Program-made: the position numbers and the translations under genes
The notes under the pieces: model-generated
What the model was told of the DNA's origin: nothing
Databases searched by the model: none
What the model saw: the letters and a program-made list of their open reading frames with translations, nothing else
DNA from: Methanomassiliicoccus sp.
GTDB lineage: Archaea; Thermoplasmatota; Thermoplasmata; Methanomassiliicoccales; Methanomassiliicoccaceae
Direction: 5' to 3'
DNA: 64,000 nt
Assembly (NCBI GenBank): GCA_016109435.1
Contig: JAEILR010000011.1
Coordinates: forward strand, 62,001 to 126,000
In this document: piece after piece, positions 1 through 8,068 of the stretch
How positions within the stretch are numbered: the first letter of the stretch is position 1
Layout of the letters: each line of letters begins with the position of its first letter

Positions 1-189
1 GGTGACGATGACGTCGCAATCCAGGTCGGCGAGGGCGAACATCGCGTCCACGACCTCGGAGAGAAGCAGGGGGTCCGCCCTGGGTATGCCGTCGGTGAGG
101 GGGTGGACGAAGTAATCGTACTCCCCCACCCGGATGACCAGGGCTGCCTCCAGGCTCTGTTTCAGGCGGGGCAGCGGGTGATCGCTCAT
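1..189 (-). CDS. Hypoxanthine phosphoribosyltransferase-like protein, N-terminal part (cut by window edge)
   Basis: The first 63 codons are present and the rest lies outside the window. The translation (MSDHPLPRLKQSLEAALVI at the start, then HPLTDGIP and ADLDCDVIV) aligns without gaps to the N-terminus of the complete Hpt at 985-1584, so this is a paralogue of the archaeal Hpt/GfcR-type purine phosphoribosyltransferases. The start is an ATG 15 bases after the stop of the phosphoribosyltransferase upstream, so the two are probably cotranscribed. The PRPP loop lies beyond the edge, so whether it is an active enzyme or a purine-sensing regulator cannot be told. Confidence 0.8.
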   Translation of the reverse strand, partial: MSDHPLPRLKQSLEAALVIRVGEYDYFVHPLTDGIPRADPLLLSEVVDAMFALADLDCDVIVT

Positions 190-204
190 CGGTCCTCGCC
201 CGGA

Positions 205-873
205 CTATGGGCCTACCACGCGAGCCCACCGGTCGGCGGTCTTCTTGACCTTTCCCGTCTCCTTCAGCTCCTTCAGCGTGGACTTGACCAGCGGCAGGGG
301 AACGTCGATCTTGAACTGGGACTTGAAGGCTCGGCGGATCTCGGTCTCGCTCTTGGCCTCGCCCAGGGTCTTCGGCAGCAGCGTCCGCAGGTCCTCGTGA
401 AGGTTCCAGGGGAAGATGAACCACGTCCACCGGTCCTCGGGCACCCTCACCGAGAAGAAGTCCGGTTCCATCTTGGAATGGGCGATGTGCAGGAGAGTGG
501 AGGTCTTGATCTCCCGGGGATGTTTCCTGAACAGGTGGGCCAGGGCCAGGGTGAGCGATTCCCCGGTATCGGTGATGTCATCCACGATGAGCACCGACTC
601 GCCCTCCACGTCGGAGCTGAGCTCCTGGGTCAGCAGGGCCTTGCCGTCGGGGTTGGCGGTGACGCCCCAGTGCTCGGTCTTCACCGCGTACAGCTTCTTC
701 ACGTTGAGCTGATCGCACAGCAGCCTCGCGGGCACCCACCCTCCCCGGGTGAGGCCGACGACCACCGTCGGCCGGTACCCGTCGGCCTGAACCTGCCTGG
801 CAATTTCCCTGGTCCATCTCGATATCTCGTCATAGGTGACGATCTTGCACCTGAAGCTCTCCACGTCTGCCAT
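205..873 (-). CDS. Phosphoribosyltransferase (COG2236 Hpt1-like)
   Basis: A 222-residue type I phosphoribosyltransferase of the xanthine/guanine group. The PRPP-binding loop VLIVDDITDTGESL lies in the middle, after a VVVGLTRGGWVPARLL strand-loop typical of this family, and a tryptophan-rich stretch (EDRWTWFIFPW) follows as in COG2236 proteins. The ATG at 873 is chosen because the protein then begins just before the conserved core (ESFRCKIVTYDEI); an in-frame ATG at 930 would add 19 poorly conserved residues. It probably salvages guanine, xanthine or hypoxanthine using PRPP. It lies in a purine-salvage cluster and precedes a partial Hpt paralogue. The exact base preference cannot be read from the sequence. 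Confidence 0.85.
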   Translation of the reverse strand: MADVESFRCKIVTYDEISRWTREIARQVQADGYRPTVVVGLTRGGWVPARLLCDQLNVKKLYAVKTEHWGVTANPDGKALLTQELSSDVEGESVLIVDDITDTGESLTLALAHLFRKHPREIKTSTLLHIAHSKMEPDFFSVRVPEDRWTWFIFPWNLHEDLRTLLPKTLGEAKSETEIRRAFKSQFKIDVPLPLVKSTLKELKETGKVKKTADRWARVVGP

Positions 874-960
874 GTCCACACCCTTGCCGGACGGATCGTG
901 ACCGCTCTGGCCAGAACGGGGACGACCCATTACGGTGATGATGCGAAGGCAAGGGCATGG

Positions 961-975
961 GAGAAAAAAAGCTTT
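961..975 (-). terminator. T-tract terminator after hpt
   Basis: On the minus strand a run of seven T (970-964) follows the hpt stop by about 15 bases, in the gap between hpt and the next phosphoribosyltransferase gene. Archaeal RNA polymerase stops at such U-tracts. There is no strong hairpin, so this call rests on the T run and its position. Confidence 0.45.
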
Positions 976-984
976 CGTCCCGGT

Positions 985-1584
985 TCAGGGAACGGATATC
1001 CTGGGCCTGGGCGCGGACGTCACCACCCTGCCCCCCAGGACATCCACTCGGAGAAGGGTCTTTATGCACATCCCCAGCTCCCTCTCCAGCGCGGCCCGCC
1101 CGTCGCCCTTCTCCAGCACCACCACGGTGTCCACGACCTCGACCCCCATGGACCGGAGGGCGGTGACGATGCTCCTGAGGGTCCCTCCGGTGGAAAGGAT
1201 ATCGTCCACCAGTACCACCCGGTCCCCCTCCCGGAGGCCGTTGATGTACATCTGGCAGGTGGAATAGCCGGTCACCTGGCACACGCTGACCTCTCCCGGC
1301 AGCCCGTAGGAGCGCTTCCTCACCACCACGTATGGTATCCCGGTGTGCAGGGACAGGGGCACCACCAGAGGTATGCCCATGGCCTCCGGGGCGACCAGGC
1401 GGTCGCAGTCCAGGTCGGCGATCTCCACCATCCGGTCGATCACCTCTTCCAGCACCTCGGCCTCCATGAACGGTATGCCGTCGGTCAGCGGACTGACGAT
1501 ATAGCTGTAGCCGCCCCGGGGCACCACCACGGCGCCCTCCATGGACCGCTTCAGCCCTTCCAGGGGCGCGTCAGGGGCTGGCAT
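985..1584 (-). CDS. hpt: Hypoxanthine phosphoribosyltransferase
   Basis: A 199-residue archaeal-type purine phosphoribosyltransferase that would convert hypoxanthine (and probably guanine) plus PRPP to IMP or GMP. The PRPP loop reads RVVLVDDILSTGGTLRS near residue 120, and LVAPEAMGIPLVVPLSL and VVVRKRSYGLPGE match the archaeal Hpt family in order and spacing. The ATG start lies inside the last codons of the adenine deaminase gene (14-base overlap), so the two are translationally coupled. Together they make salvage steps for adenine via hypoxanthine to IMP. A related family member, GfcR, is a purine-sensing DNA-binding regulator, but no extra helix-turn-helix domain is seen here, so the enzyme call is preferred. 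Confidence 0.9.
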   Translation of the reverse strand: MPAPDAPLEGLKRSMEGAVVVPRGGYSYIVSPLTDGIPFMEAEVLEEVIDRMVEIADLDCDRLVAPEAMGIPLVVPLSLHTGIPYVVVRKRSYGLPGEVSVCQVTGYSTCQMYINGLREGDRVVLVDDILSTGGTLRSIVTALRSMGVEVVDTVVVLEKGDGRAALERELGMCIKTLLRVDVLGGRVVTSAPRPRISVP

Positions 1585-3274
1585 CCATGATCATCTCCGG
1601 CCTCCCCTCCCCTATGACCGGACTGACCGGCGTCATCCTCCGGGTATCGTACAGCCCCCGGTCCCCCAGCTTCAGCTCCGGCAGCACCAGCAACGACTGG
1701 AAGGAAAGGGTCATGAACGGGGAGGGCAGAGGGCAGCCCATGGACCGGAGGAAGGCGGTCATCTCCTTGTCCCTGGCGGCGACCTCTCCGGCGGGGAGGG
1801 TGCTCATGAGACCGGCCACGGGAAGCTCCAGGCCCTTGCCGTCCCGCCCGTCGGTGGCGAAGTACCCGCCTCCCTGGGCGATCACCCGGTCGATGGCCTC
1901 GACCACCAGGCGGGGGCTGGTGCCCACGGCGATGATGTTGTGCGAGTCGTGAGCCACCGACGAGGCCATGGCTCCGGAGAACAGACCGAAGCCCCGGACG
2001 AACGCCACCGCCGGGGGTGCCTGACGATATCGGTTCACCACCGCCAGGAACAGGACGTCAATGTCGGGATTGGGGAGCACCGCTCCGCCCCCCACCTCCA
2101 GTTCCGCGGTGCCGGACCCGCTGATGGCCTGGTCGGGGACGGCCTCGATCACCCTGACCATCGCCCGGGGGCGCCGGGACGCGATCCTGATATCCTCCTC
2201 CCTCACCCTGACCGGAGCGATGGCCGGGGGAACGCTCGACGGCTCCCCGGCGAACAGGGGGGCGCCTTCACTGGCCACCAGCTCCCCGCCGATCCAGGTC
2301 TCGAGGACCCTGAAGCTGTCCAGATCGTCCACTACCGTAAGGTCGGCGATCCCGTCCGCATACAGGGACCCGCCCGGGAGGCCATAATGCTTCGCCGGCC
2401 ACAGGGTCGCCGCGCGGACCGCGTGAACGGGGTCCATTCCCCCAGCCACGGCCTTGCGCAGTATGGCATCCATGTGCCCCTCCAGAAGGTCGGCGGCCCC
2501 CAGGTCGTCGGTGACCAGGAAGTGCTTGTTGCTCTTCGCCAGGGGCAGCAGGGCGGTCAGGTTCCTGGCCGCACTGCCCTCCCGGACCATTATGGTCATG
2601 CCCTTGCGGTGCTTCTCCTCCGCCTCCTCCAGGGTGACGCACTCATGCTCGGTGGATATCCCGGCCATGACGTAGCGGTCCAGGTCGAACCCTTTCAGCC
2701 CCGGACAGTGACCGTCCACCGGCTTGCCCATCTGGGTGGCCACCTCGATCTTGGACATGATCCCGGCGTCATCGCCCAGCACCCCGGGGACGTCCATCAC
2801 CTCCCCCAGGGCCACGAAGTCCTTTGAGGCCAGCATCTCCCGGACGTCCTTCCATTCGATCCTCGCCCCGTTGGTCTCCAGCCCGGTGGAGGGGACGCAG
2901 GAGGGAGCGGTCCAGAAGAATCTCAGCGGGGTGCGCCGGCCGTCCTCCACCATGAACCTCACTCCCTCCATGCCCATCACGTTGGCGATCTCGTGGGGAT
3001 TGGCCACCACCGCGGTGGTGCCGTGGGCCACCGCGCCCTGGGCATAGCGGAAGGGGGTCAGGAGGGAGGACTCTACGTGCACGTGGGCGTCGATGAGGCC
3101 CGGGAGGATATACCGCTGGGGGGCGGCGATCTTGCGTTCGATCCGTATGACCCGTCCCTCGTGGAAGTTGACGCAGGCCGGATAAATGTCACCGCTGATG
3201 ACGTCAACGAACTGTCCGTCGACGTGCTTCACGGTCATCGAGCCAAGGACCTGATCGTATGCGTGAGAGGCCAT
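1571..3274 (-). CDS. ade: Adenine deaminase
   Basis: A 567-residue amidohydrolase of the adenine deaminase (AdeC) family, which converts adenine to hypoxanthine and ammonia. The metal-binding motif LPGLIDAHVHVESS lies at residues 58-70, followed by the family signatures HGTTAVVANPHEIANV, GEVMDVPGVL, DGHCPGL and GISTEHECV, and the C-terminal AHDSHNIIAVG block. The start at 3274 (MASHAYDQVLG) fits the family N-terminus; a further open stretch upstream is antisense to the DUF504 gene and is not conserved. The downstream hpt gene overlaps its end by 14 bases, which supports a salvage operon. Confidence 0.93.
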   Translation of the reverse strand: MASHAYDQVLGSMTVKHVDGQFVDVISGDIYPACVNFHEGRVIRIERKIAAPQRYILPGLIDAHVHVESSLLTPFRYAQGAVAHGTTAVVANPHEIANVMGMEGVRFMVEDGRRTPLRFFWTAPSCVPSTGLETNGARIEWKDVREMLASKDFVALGEVMDVPGVLGDDAGIMSKIEVATQMGKPVDGHCPGLKGFDLDRYVMAGISTEHECVTLEEAEEKHRKGMTIMVREGSAARNLTALLPLAKSNKHFLVTDDLGAADLLEGHMDAILRKAVAGGMDPVHAVRAATLWPAKHYGLPGGSLYADGIADLTVVDDLDSFRVLETWIGGELVASEGAPLFAGEPSSVPPAIAPVRVREEDIRIASRRPRAMVRVIEAVPDQAISGSGTAELEVGGGAVLPNPDIDVLFLAVVNRYRQAPPAVAFVRGFGLFSGAMASSVAHDSHNIIAVGTSPRLVVEAIDRVIAQGGGYFATDGRDGKGLELPVAGLMSTLPAGEVAARDKEMTAFLRSMGCPLPSPFMTLSFQSLLVLPELKLGDRGLYDTRRMTPVSPVIGEGRPEMIMDASP

Positions 3275-3328
3275 GATTGTTACTAGGCAGGGGAAGCTAG
3301 AAATCACTTTCTGACCGTATAGAACGGT

Positions 3329-3571
3329 ATGACGTTCCCCCGGGAGGTGCTCAACCGGCTCCGGTGGAAGGAGGGCGAGGGCCTCGAGGACGTCGTCGTC
3401 ACCTATCTCCACCGCGGGGCGCCGGGGGACGTCGCGACCGTCAGGGGACAGGACATCGTCGAACTGGAGCGGTCGTTCTTCGTCACCGCGGACAGTAAGA
3501 TACCATACCACCGGATACGGGTCATCGAGAGGCGGGGCGAAGTGCTGTATAGGGACAGGTCGGAAAAATAG
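3329..3571 (+). CDS. DUF504 / UPF0248 (MJ1316-type) RNA-processing protein
   Basis: An 80-residue basic protein that matches the whole DUF504 (MJ1316) domain. It starts with a PREVLNRLRW segment and ends with the hallmark IPYHRIRVIERRGEVLYRDR. In eukaryotes this domain is fused to proteins thought to recognise RNA 2',3'-cyclic phosphate ends, so an RNA-repair or RNA-end-binding role is inferred. It diverges from ade. A small inverted repeat (ACCGT-ATAGA-ACGGT, 3314-3328) lies directly before the ATG. No active-site residues can be assigned. Confidence 0.85.
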   Translation: MTFPREVLNRLRWKEGEGLEDVVVTYLHRGAPGDVATVRGQDIVELERSFFVTADSKIPYHRIRVIERRGEVLYRDRSEK

Positions 3572-3592
3572 AGAAGTGAAGGGGTTTGACGC

Positions 3593-4222
3593 CTATCTCG
3601 GCGCGCCGCAGTTGGGGCAGTTGCGCATGAACGCGGGATACTGCACTCCGCAGTTCTTGCACTTGATCATCTCCGAGCGCTGCTGCTGGGGAGCCTCGGC
3701 GGGAGCGGCGGCAGGGGCCTGGTACTGCTGCTGAGGCGCCTGGTACTGCTGCTGGGCCGGGGGAGCGGCGGCCGCCGGCTGCTGGGAGTACTGCTGGGGC
3801 TGCTGGTAGTACTGGGTGGGGTACTGCTGGTACTGGGGCTGGAACACTTCCTGCAGGCGGACGTACGACAGGAGCAGGAATATGCCCGGCAGGGTCAGGA
3901 ACACCAGGCCCAGGATGCCCCATATGAGCAGCTTGTCGCTGGCCTCACGGAACTTCCCCTGGTCGATGGGGGTGAAGACCGTCTGGTTCATCATGTAGAA
4001 CAGGAACGCGAGGACCACGAGAGCGACGATGAAGTAGGCCGCGGAGCCCCAGGACCCTGTGACCAGGCTGACGATGGCCATGACCGCGGCAACAACGAAC
4101 ATCACCATCATGATCAACTGTCCCCAGTACGCGAACTGCCGGGCGTCCTTGGCCGCGGCCGGGAGCCACGCAGGCCCGGTGCTGCTTGCCAGGAATGGTA
4201 TGTTAGGCATATTGTTTGGCAT
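3593..4222 (-). CDS. Membrane protein with Gln/Tyr-rich linker and C-terminal zinc ribbon
   Basis: A 209-residue protein of unknown function. Three hydrophobic helices lie at about residues 34-54, 60-78 and 98-120, followed by a low-complexity linker rich in Q, Y, P and A (about 128-182, with repeated QQYQAP units). It ends in a CPxCG-type zinc ribbon (C188, C191, C202, C205). The ATG at 4222 is chosen because a GAGGTG Shine-Dalgarno sequence precedes it by seven bases and a TATA-like element (about 4282-4296) lies upstream; an ATG at 4243 would add seven residues. A similar plan (helices plus zinc ribbons) recurs at 52543-53556. Confidence 0.75.
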   Translation of the reverse strand: MPNNMPNIPFLASSTGPAWLPAAAKDARQFAYWGQLIMMVMFVVAAVMAIVSLVTGSWGSAAYFIVALVVLAFLFYMMNQTVFTPIDQGKFREASDKLLIWGILGLVFLTLPGIFLLLSYVRLQEVFQPQYQQYPTQYYQQPQQYSQQPAAAAPPAQQQYQAPQQQYQAPAAAPAEAPQQQRSEMIKCKNCGVQYPAFMRNCPNCGAPR

Positions 4223-4430
4223 GTTTGACACCTCTTCCTCCATGAATGTCTGGATAACCGATACTGTGACTCGAATACCCCTCGGAAATAAATAACCTAT
4301 CCATACCGTGCCGCCAGGACGTAATTCCCCTCGTCCCGGCGGACGAACGCGACCGCCGTTCCTGTTAACGATATATTTAATACATGGCAGGGTTTACGAA
4401 ATCCATCAACCTAGATAGGTCGCAGTTGTT

Positions 4431-5237
4431 ATGAAATATGAAGAGTTCAAGGCCCTCTATGACCGGCTGAGCACCCATGATGATGTGAAGGCCCTGTCGG
4501 AGAAGACCGGCCTTGATGAGGAGCTTCTCAACGTCATCTATACCCAGAGAACGGTACGCGATGCAACGAAACGTTATCACGTGGTGAAGCGCAACGCCCC
4601 CCGGTTGTTGAAGGAATGGAAGTCGGGCACCAGCCTCCTGGAGATCGCCAGGAAATGGGAATACCCGCCCATTCTCACCGCCCTGCTCATCTTCCAGGAG
4701 AACGGGTTCTCCAAGAAGCAGTTCTGGAAGTATGTCCGGGAACCGGAGTGCATAACCAACCCCCGCACCCAGAAGGAGATCATCGAGATCACCGAGGCGG
4801 ACACCATCTACTCCCCCTGGGGCAACGAGGTCCAGTACAAGAGAGGGACCTGGGGGGAGGAGAAGCTGCAGGAATGGCTCAATTCCCACAACATCACCTA
4901 CCGCACGGAGAAGGACCTCCGGGGCAAGTTCGCCAAGACCCCGGACTGCCTTCTCGACGAGCCGTTGAAGGTCAACGGATGGACGATCAACTGGATCGAG
5001 TCCAAGGCGTCCTTCGGGGACCGCACCGAGTTCAACCGGAACATCCGGGGGCAGCTCGGCCAGTACGTGGACCTGTTCGGCCACGGCCTGGTGGTATACT
5101 GGTTCGGGCATGTCGACGAGGTGGACTGCCCTCCGGGGATCGAGATCATCGACGCTGACCTGTGCAAGATGCGCTGCCAGAAGGCGTCCGAGGATGGTTT
5201 CTGCCCCGAGGAGATCGTGGACGAGGACCGGACCTAG
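4431..5237 (+). CDS. CDIN1/C15orf41-like TPD-motif nuclease
   Basis: A 268-residue protein of the TPD family, whose human member CDIN1 (C15orf41) is mutated in congenital dyserythropoietic anaemia type I. The name-giving motif AKTPDCLL lies at residues 168-175. D172, E190 and K192 (WIESKASFGD) have the order and spacing of a PD-(D/E)XK nuclease core, with E144 in GTWGEEKL as the likely helix acidic residue. The N-terminal half is helical and resembles a winged-helix region (LLEIARKWEYPPILTALLI). The TATA-like stretch at 4369-4379 fits a transcript start shortly before the ATG. The biochemical role in archaea is not known; nuclease activity is inferred from the motif. The next gene is another PD-(D/E)XK protein. 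Confidence 0.85.
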   Translation: MKYEEFKALYDRLSTHDDVKALSEKTGLDEELLNVIYTQRTVRDATKRYHVVKRNAPRLLKEWKSGTSLLEIARKWEYPPILTALLIFQENGFSKKQFWKYVREPECITNPRTQKEIIEITEADTIYSPWGNEVQYKRGTWGEEKLQEWLNSHNITYRTEKDLRGKFAKTPDCLLDEPLKVNGWTINWIESKASFGDRTEFNRNIRGQLGQYVDLFGHGLVVYWFGHVDEVDCPPGIEIIDADLCKMRCQKASEDGFCPEEIVDEDRT

Positions 5238-5302
5238 GGTCAGTTCCGATCCTCGCGACCCAGTCAGGTAACCTAAGATATAGTGAGCCTGATGTCCGGG
5301 GG

Positions 5303-6280
5303 ATGTCGAGCATCTCCGCGGGCGATCTGGAAAAATTCTGTTATTGTCCGTTGAGCTGGAAGCTCCGCGACGCCGAAGGGGGGGGAGCGGCCCTGGTCGA
5401 GGGGTCGGTCCTCCACCAGCGCATGGCCGGAGAACTTGAGGAGATCGTTAAGGGGGAGCGCAGGGCCTCGGTGTACGAGACCTGGGTCATCGCCTTCTCG
5501 GTCCTGGCCACGGCGATGGCCCTCATAGGGGTGTTCGTGTTCGCCTCCTCCGACCTCGAACTCCGGGGGCGGGTGCTGAGCATACTGGCCCTGGTGTGGA
5601 CCCTGCTGGCGGTGCTGGTCATGTACGCCACGGCGAGGGCCCGGCCGCCCCGGGACCGGGAGCGGGGGGAGGTGGTGGTGGGCGTCGCGGCCATCATGGC
5701 CATGGTGCTGGCCCTCAACGCCGTGCCCATCTTCGGGATCAGCACGGACCATGGCCTGATGGTCCAGGCCATCGCCCTGGTGCTGCTGATGGGGGCCTCG
5801 GCGGCCCTGGTGATGTCCCAGAGGCAGAGGGACCGGACGAAGAGGGCCAGGCAGAACACCAAGGTCCAGGGCAGGATCGCCTACATCGGAGAGGGCGGCT
5901 CGCCCCGGCTGCTGATATCGGAGCGGCACGGGCTGACCGGCCGTCCCGACTATATAGTGGAGATCGACGGGGACCTGGTCCCAGTGGAGGTGAAGACCGG
6001 CAGGGTGCCCCGGGGCCCCCTATTCTCCCACGTCATCCAGCTGGCGGCATACTGTCTGCTGTTGGAGGAGCAGGAGGGGAGGGTGAGCTATGGCATACTC
6101 CGGTACGGGGACGTGGAGCATATCGTGGCCTTCGACGAGAACCTTCGCTCCCTGCTGCTGAAGAAGGTGGCCGAGATGCGCGAGGCCGTGGCCTCGGGAG
6201 AGGCCCACCGCGATCACGACCGGCCAGGGAAGTGCCGCTCATGCTCCCGGCGGTCGGCGTGCCCGGAACGGCTGGACTAA
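5303..6280 (+). CDS. Membrane-embedded Cas4/RecB-like nuclease
   Basis: A 325-residue protein with a split Cas4-like (Dna2/RecB family) nuclease. The N-terminus has the FCYCPLSWKL motif (C13, C15) and His38. The core follows at residues 205-255: GRPDYIVE (D216), VPVEVKTG (E229, K231) and HVIQLAAY (QxxxY motif). Three cysteines near the end (C311, C314, C320) complete a likely 4Fe-4S site with the N-terminal one. Unlike soluble Cas4, about 120 residues with four hydrophobic helices (about 61-81, 89-110, 125-146, 151-171) separate the N-terminal Cys/His region from the core. The ATG at 5303 opens directly onto the Cas4-type N-terminus. Its stop interlocks with that of convergent glmS. No CRISPR or cas1/cas2 genes are nearby, so a role in adaptive immunity is not supported. 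Confidence 0.85.
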   Translation: MSSISAGDLEKFCYCPLSWKLRDAEGGGAALVEGSVLHQRMAGELEEIVKGERRASVYETWVIAFSVLATAMALIGVFVFASSDLELRGRVLSILALVWTLLAVLVMYATARARPPRDRERGEVVVGVAAIMAMVLALNAVPIFGISTDHGLMVQAIALVLLMGASAALVMSQRQRDRTKRARQNTKVQGRIAYIGEGGSPRLLISERHGLTGRPDYIVEIDGDLVPVEVKTGRVPRGPLFSHVIQLAAYCLLLEEQEGRVSYGILRYGDVEHIVAFDENLRSLLLKKVAEMREAVASGEAHRDHDRPGKCRSCSRRSACPERLD

Positions 6281-8067
6281 TCGACGGTGACGCTCTTCGC
6301 CAGGTTCCTGGGCTTATCGATGGGGCATCCCCGCTTCCTGGCGGTGTAATAGGCGATGAGCTGCACCATGACCGTCAGGGGCACCGGCGATAGTATCGGG
6401 TTGACCTTGGGCACGCTGACCGTGGAGTCGGCCACCGCGGCCAGGTCGGCGTCCCCTTCCAGGCCGATGGCCAGGATCGGGCTGTCCCTGGCCGCGACCT
6501 CCGAGATGTTGGCCAACATCTTCTCGTAGGTGTGGTCCTTGACACAAGCCGCGACCACCGGGGTGGACGCGTCCAGCAAGGCCAGGGGCCCGTGCTTCAG
6601 CTCCCCCGCGGCGTACCCCTCGGCGTGGATGTAGGATATCTCCTTGAGCTTAAGGGCACCCTCCAGCATCGTCGGGTAGTTGATGTTGCGCCCCAGGAAG
6701 AACACGTCACGGGCGGGGACCAGCATGTCCGTGGCCGCTTCCACCTCGTGGGCCCGGTCCAGCACCTTTCCTATGTACCGGGGCATTCCCCTGAGCTCCG
6801 AGGTCAGCTCCCTGATCTCGTCCCTGCCCATGGCCCGCCTCATCTGGGCCAGCCGCATGCCCAGGAGGTACATCGCCATCAGCTGGGTGGTATAGGTCTT
6901 GGTCGCGGCGACCCCGATCTCGGGGCCGGCCTTGGTGTAGAACACCCGGTCGACCTCCCGGGCGATGGTGCTCCCGACCACGTTGGTCACCGCAAGGGTG
7001 GGACAGCCCCGCCGGCGGGCCTCCCTGGCCGCGGCCAGGGTGTCGGCGGTCTCTCCGGACTGGGTGAGCAGCACGGTCAAGGGGCCCTCCCCCGTGCCCG
7101 GCGAGTAGCGGTACTCGGACGCCAGCTCCACGGTGGTGGGGATCTTGGCCAGCGCCTCGATGATGTACTTGCCCACCATAGACGCGTGGTAGGAAGTGCC
7201 GCAGGCCACCAGCTTGATCGACGGGGCGTCATGATCGATCATCAGCGTTCCCGACTCCAGTTCGTCCAGGCTCTCCAGCAGGGAATTGTGGATGGCGGTG
7301 GGCTGCTCGAATATCTCCTTGAGCATGTAGTGTTCGAAGCCGCCCTTCTTGGCATCCTCTACCGTCCAGGTGATGATCGACGGGTCCCGGTGGACGGTGC
7401 GGCCGTCCACATCGTAGATCGTCACCTTGCTCGGGCCAAGCACGACCGTCTCCCCGTCCATGATGTACAGCGCCTTGTTGGTGTAGTTCAGCATGGCGGT
7501 GACGTCCGAGGCCACGATGTTCTCTCCCACCCCCAGGCCTATCACCAGGGGGTTCTCCTTGCGGGCGGCGACCAGCTCGCGCCCGTCGGTGCGGATGGCG
7601 ACGACGGCATAGGTCCCCTTCACTTCCTTCAGGGCCTCTCTCAGGGCGGCGTGGAGGTCACCCTTGTAGTGCTTCTCCAGCAGGTGCACCAGCACCTCGG
7701 TGTCGGTCTCCGACGTGAACACGTGCCCTTCGTCGATCAGCTTCTTCCTCAGTGCCAGGTGGTTCTCGATGATGCCGTTGTGCACCACCGCCATCTGGCC
7801 GGTGCAGTCGAGGAAGGGGTGGGCGTTCTGCTGGGACGGCTTCCCGCAGGTCGCCCATCTGGTGTGACCGACCCCCAGGTGGCCGCGGAGCTGGGGCATG
7901 GAGGAGGACAGCTTAGATATCTCTCCCTTGTCCTTGAACACCTTGAGGGAGCTGCCCACGATGGCCAGCCCGGCCGAATCATAGCCCCGGTACTCCAGCC
8001 TCCTCAGGCCGTCCAGGAGCACCTCCTGCGCCTCCCGGGGCCCCGCATAACCGATGATGCCGCACAT
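6277..8067 (-). CDS. glmS: Glutamine--fructose-6-phosphate aminotransferase (isomerizing)
   Basis: A 596-residue enzyme of usual length that makes glucosamine-6-phosphate from fructose-6-phosphate and glutamine. The N-terminal glutaminase domain starts with the nucleophile Cys2 (MCGIIGYAG) and contains GHTRWATCG and HNGIIEN. Two SIS sugar-isomerase domains follow (VACGTSYHASMVG, LLTQSGETADTLAA, EGALKLKEISYIHAEGY), and the C-terminus LAKSVTVD is the family tail. It starts one base after the stop of the glmU-like gene, so the two form an operon for amino-sugar nucleotide synthesis. Confidence 0.96.
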   Translation of the reverse strand: MCGIIGYAGPREAQEVLLDGLRRLEYRGYDSAGLAIVGSSLKVFKDKGEISKLSSSMPQLRGHLGVGHTRWATCGKPSQQNAHPFLDCTGQMAVVHNGIIENHLALRKKLIDEGHVFTSETDTEVLVHLLEKHYKGDLHAALREALKEVKGTYAVVAIRTDGRELVAARKENPLVIGLGVGENIVASDVTAMLNYTNKALYIMDGETVVLGPSKVTIYDVDGRTVHRDPSIITWTVEDAKKGGFEHYMLKEIFEQPTAIHNSLLESLDELESGTLMIDHDAPSIKLVACGTSYHASMVGKYIIEALAKIPTTVELASEYRYSPGTGEGPLTVLLTQSGETADTLAAAREARRRGCPTLAVTNVVGSTIAREVDRVFYTKAGPEIGVAATKTYTTQLMAMYLLGMRLAQMRRAMGRDEIRELTSELRGMPRYIGKVLDRAHEVEAATDMLVPARDVFFLGRNINYPTMLEGALKLKEISYIHAEGYAAGELKHGPLALLDASTPVVAACVKDHTYEKMLANISEVAARDSPILAIGLEGDADLAAVADSTVSVPKVNPILSPVPLTVMVQLIAYYTARKRGCPIDKPRNLAKSVTVD

Positions 8068-8068
8068 G

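Noticed and set aside
103-1590. Long plus-strand open frame opposite the phosphoribosyltransferase genes
   Set aside because: The G+C-rich third positions of the real minus-strand genes leave the opposite frame open; the translation is low-complexity and matches no family.
5303-6280. CRISPR-Cas locus around the Cas4-like gene
   Set aside because: No repeat-spacer array and no cas1, cas2 or effector gene is seen anywhere in the window.
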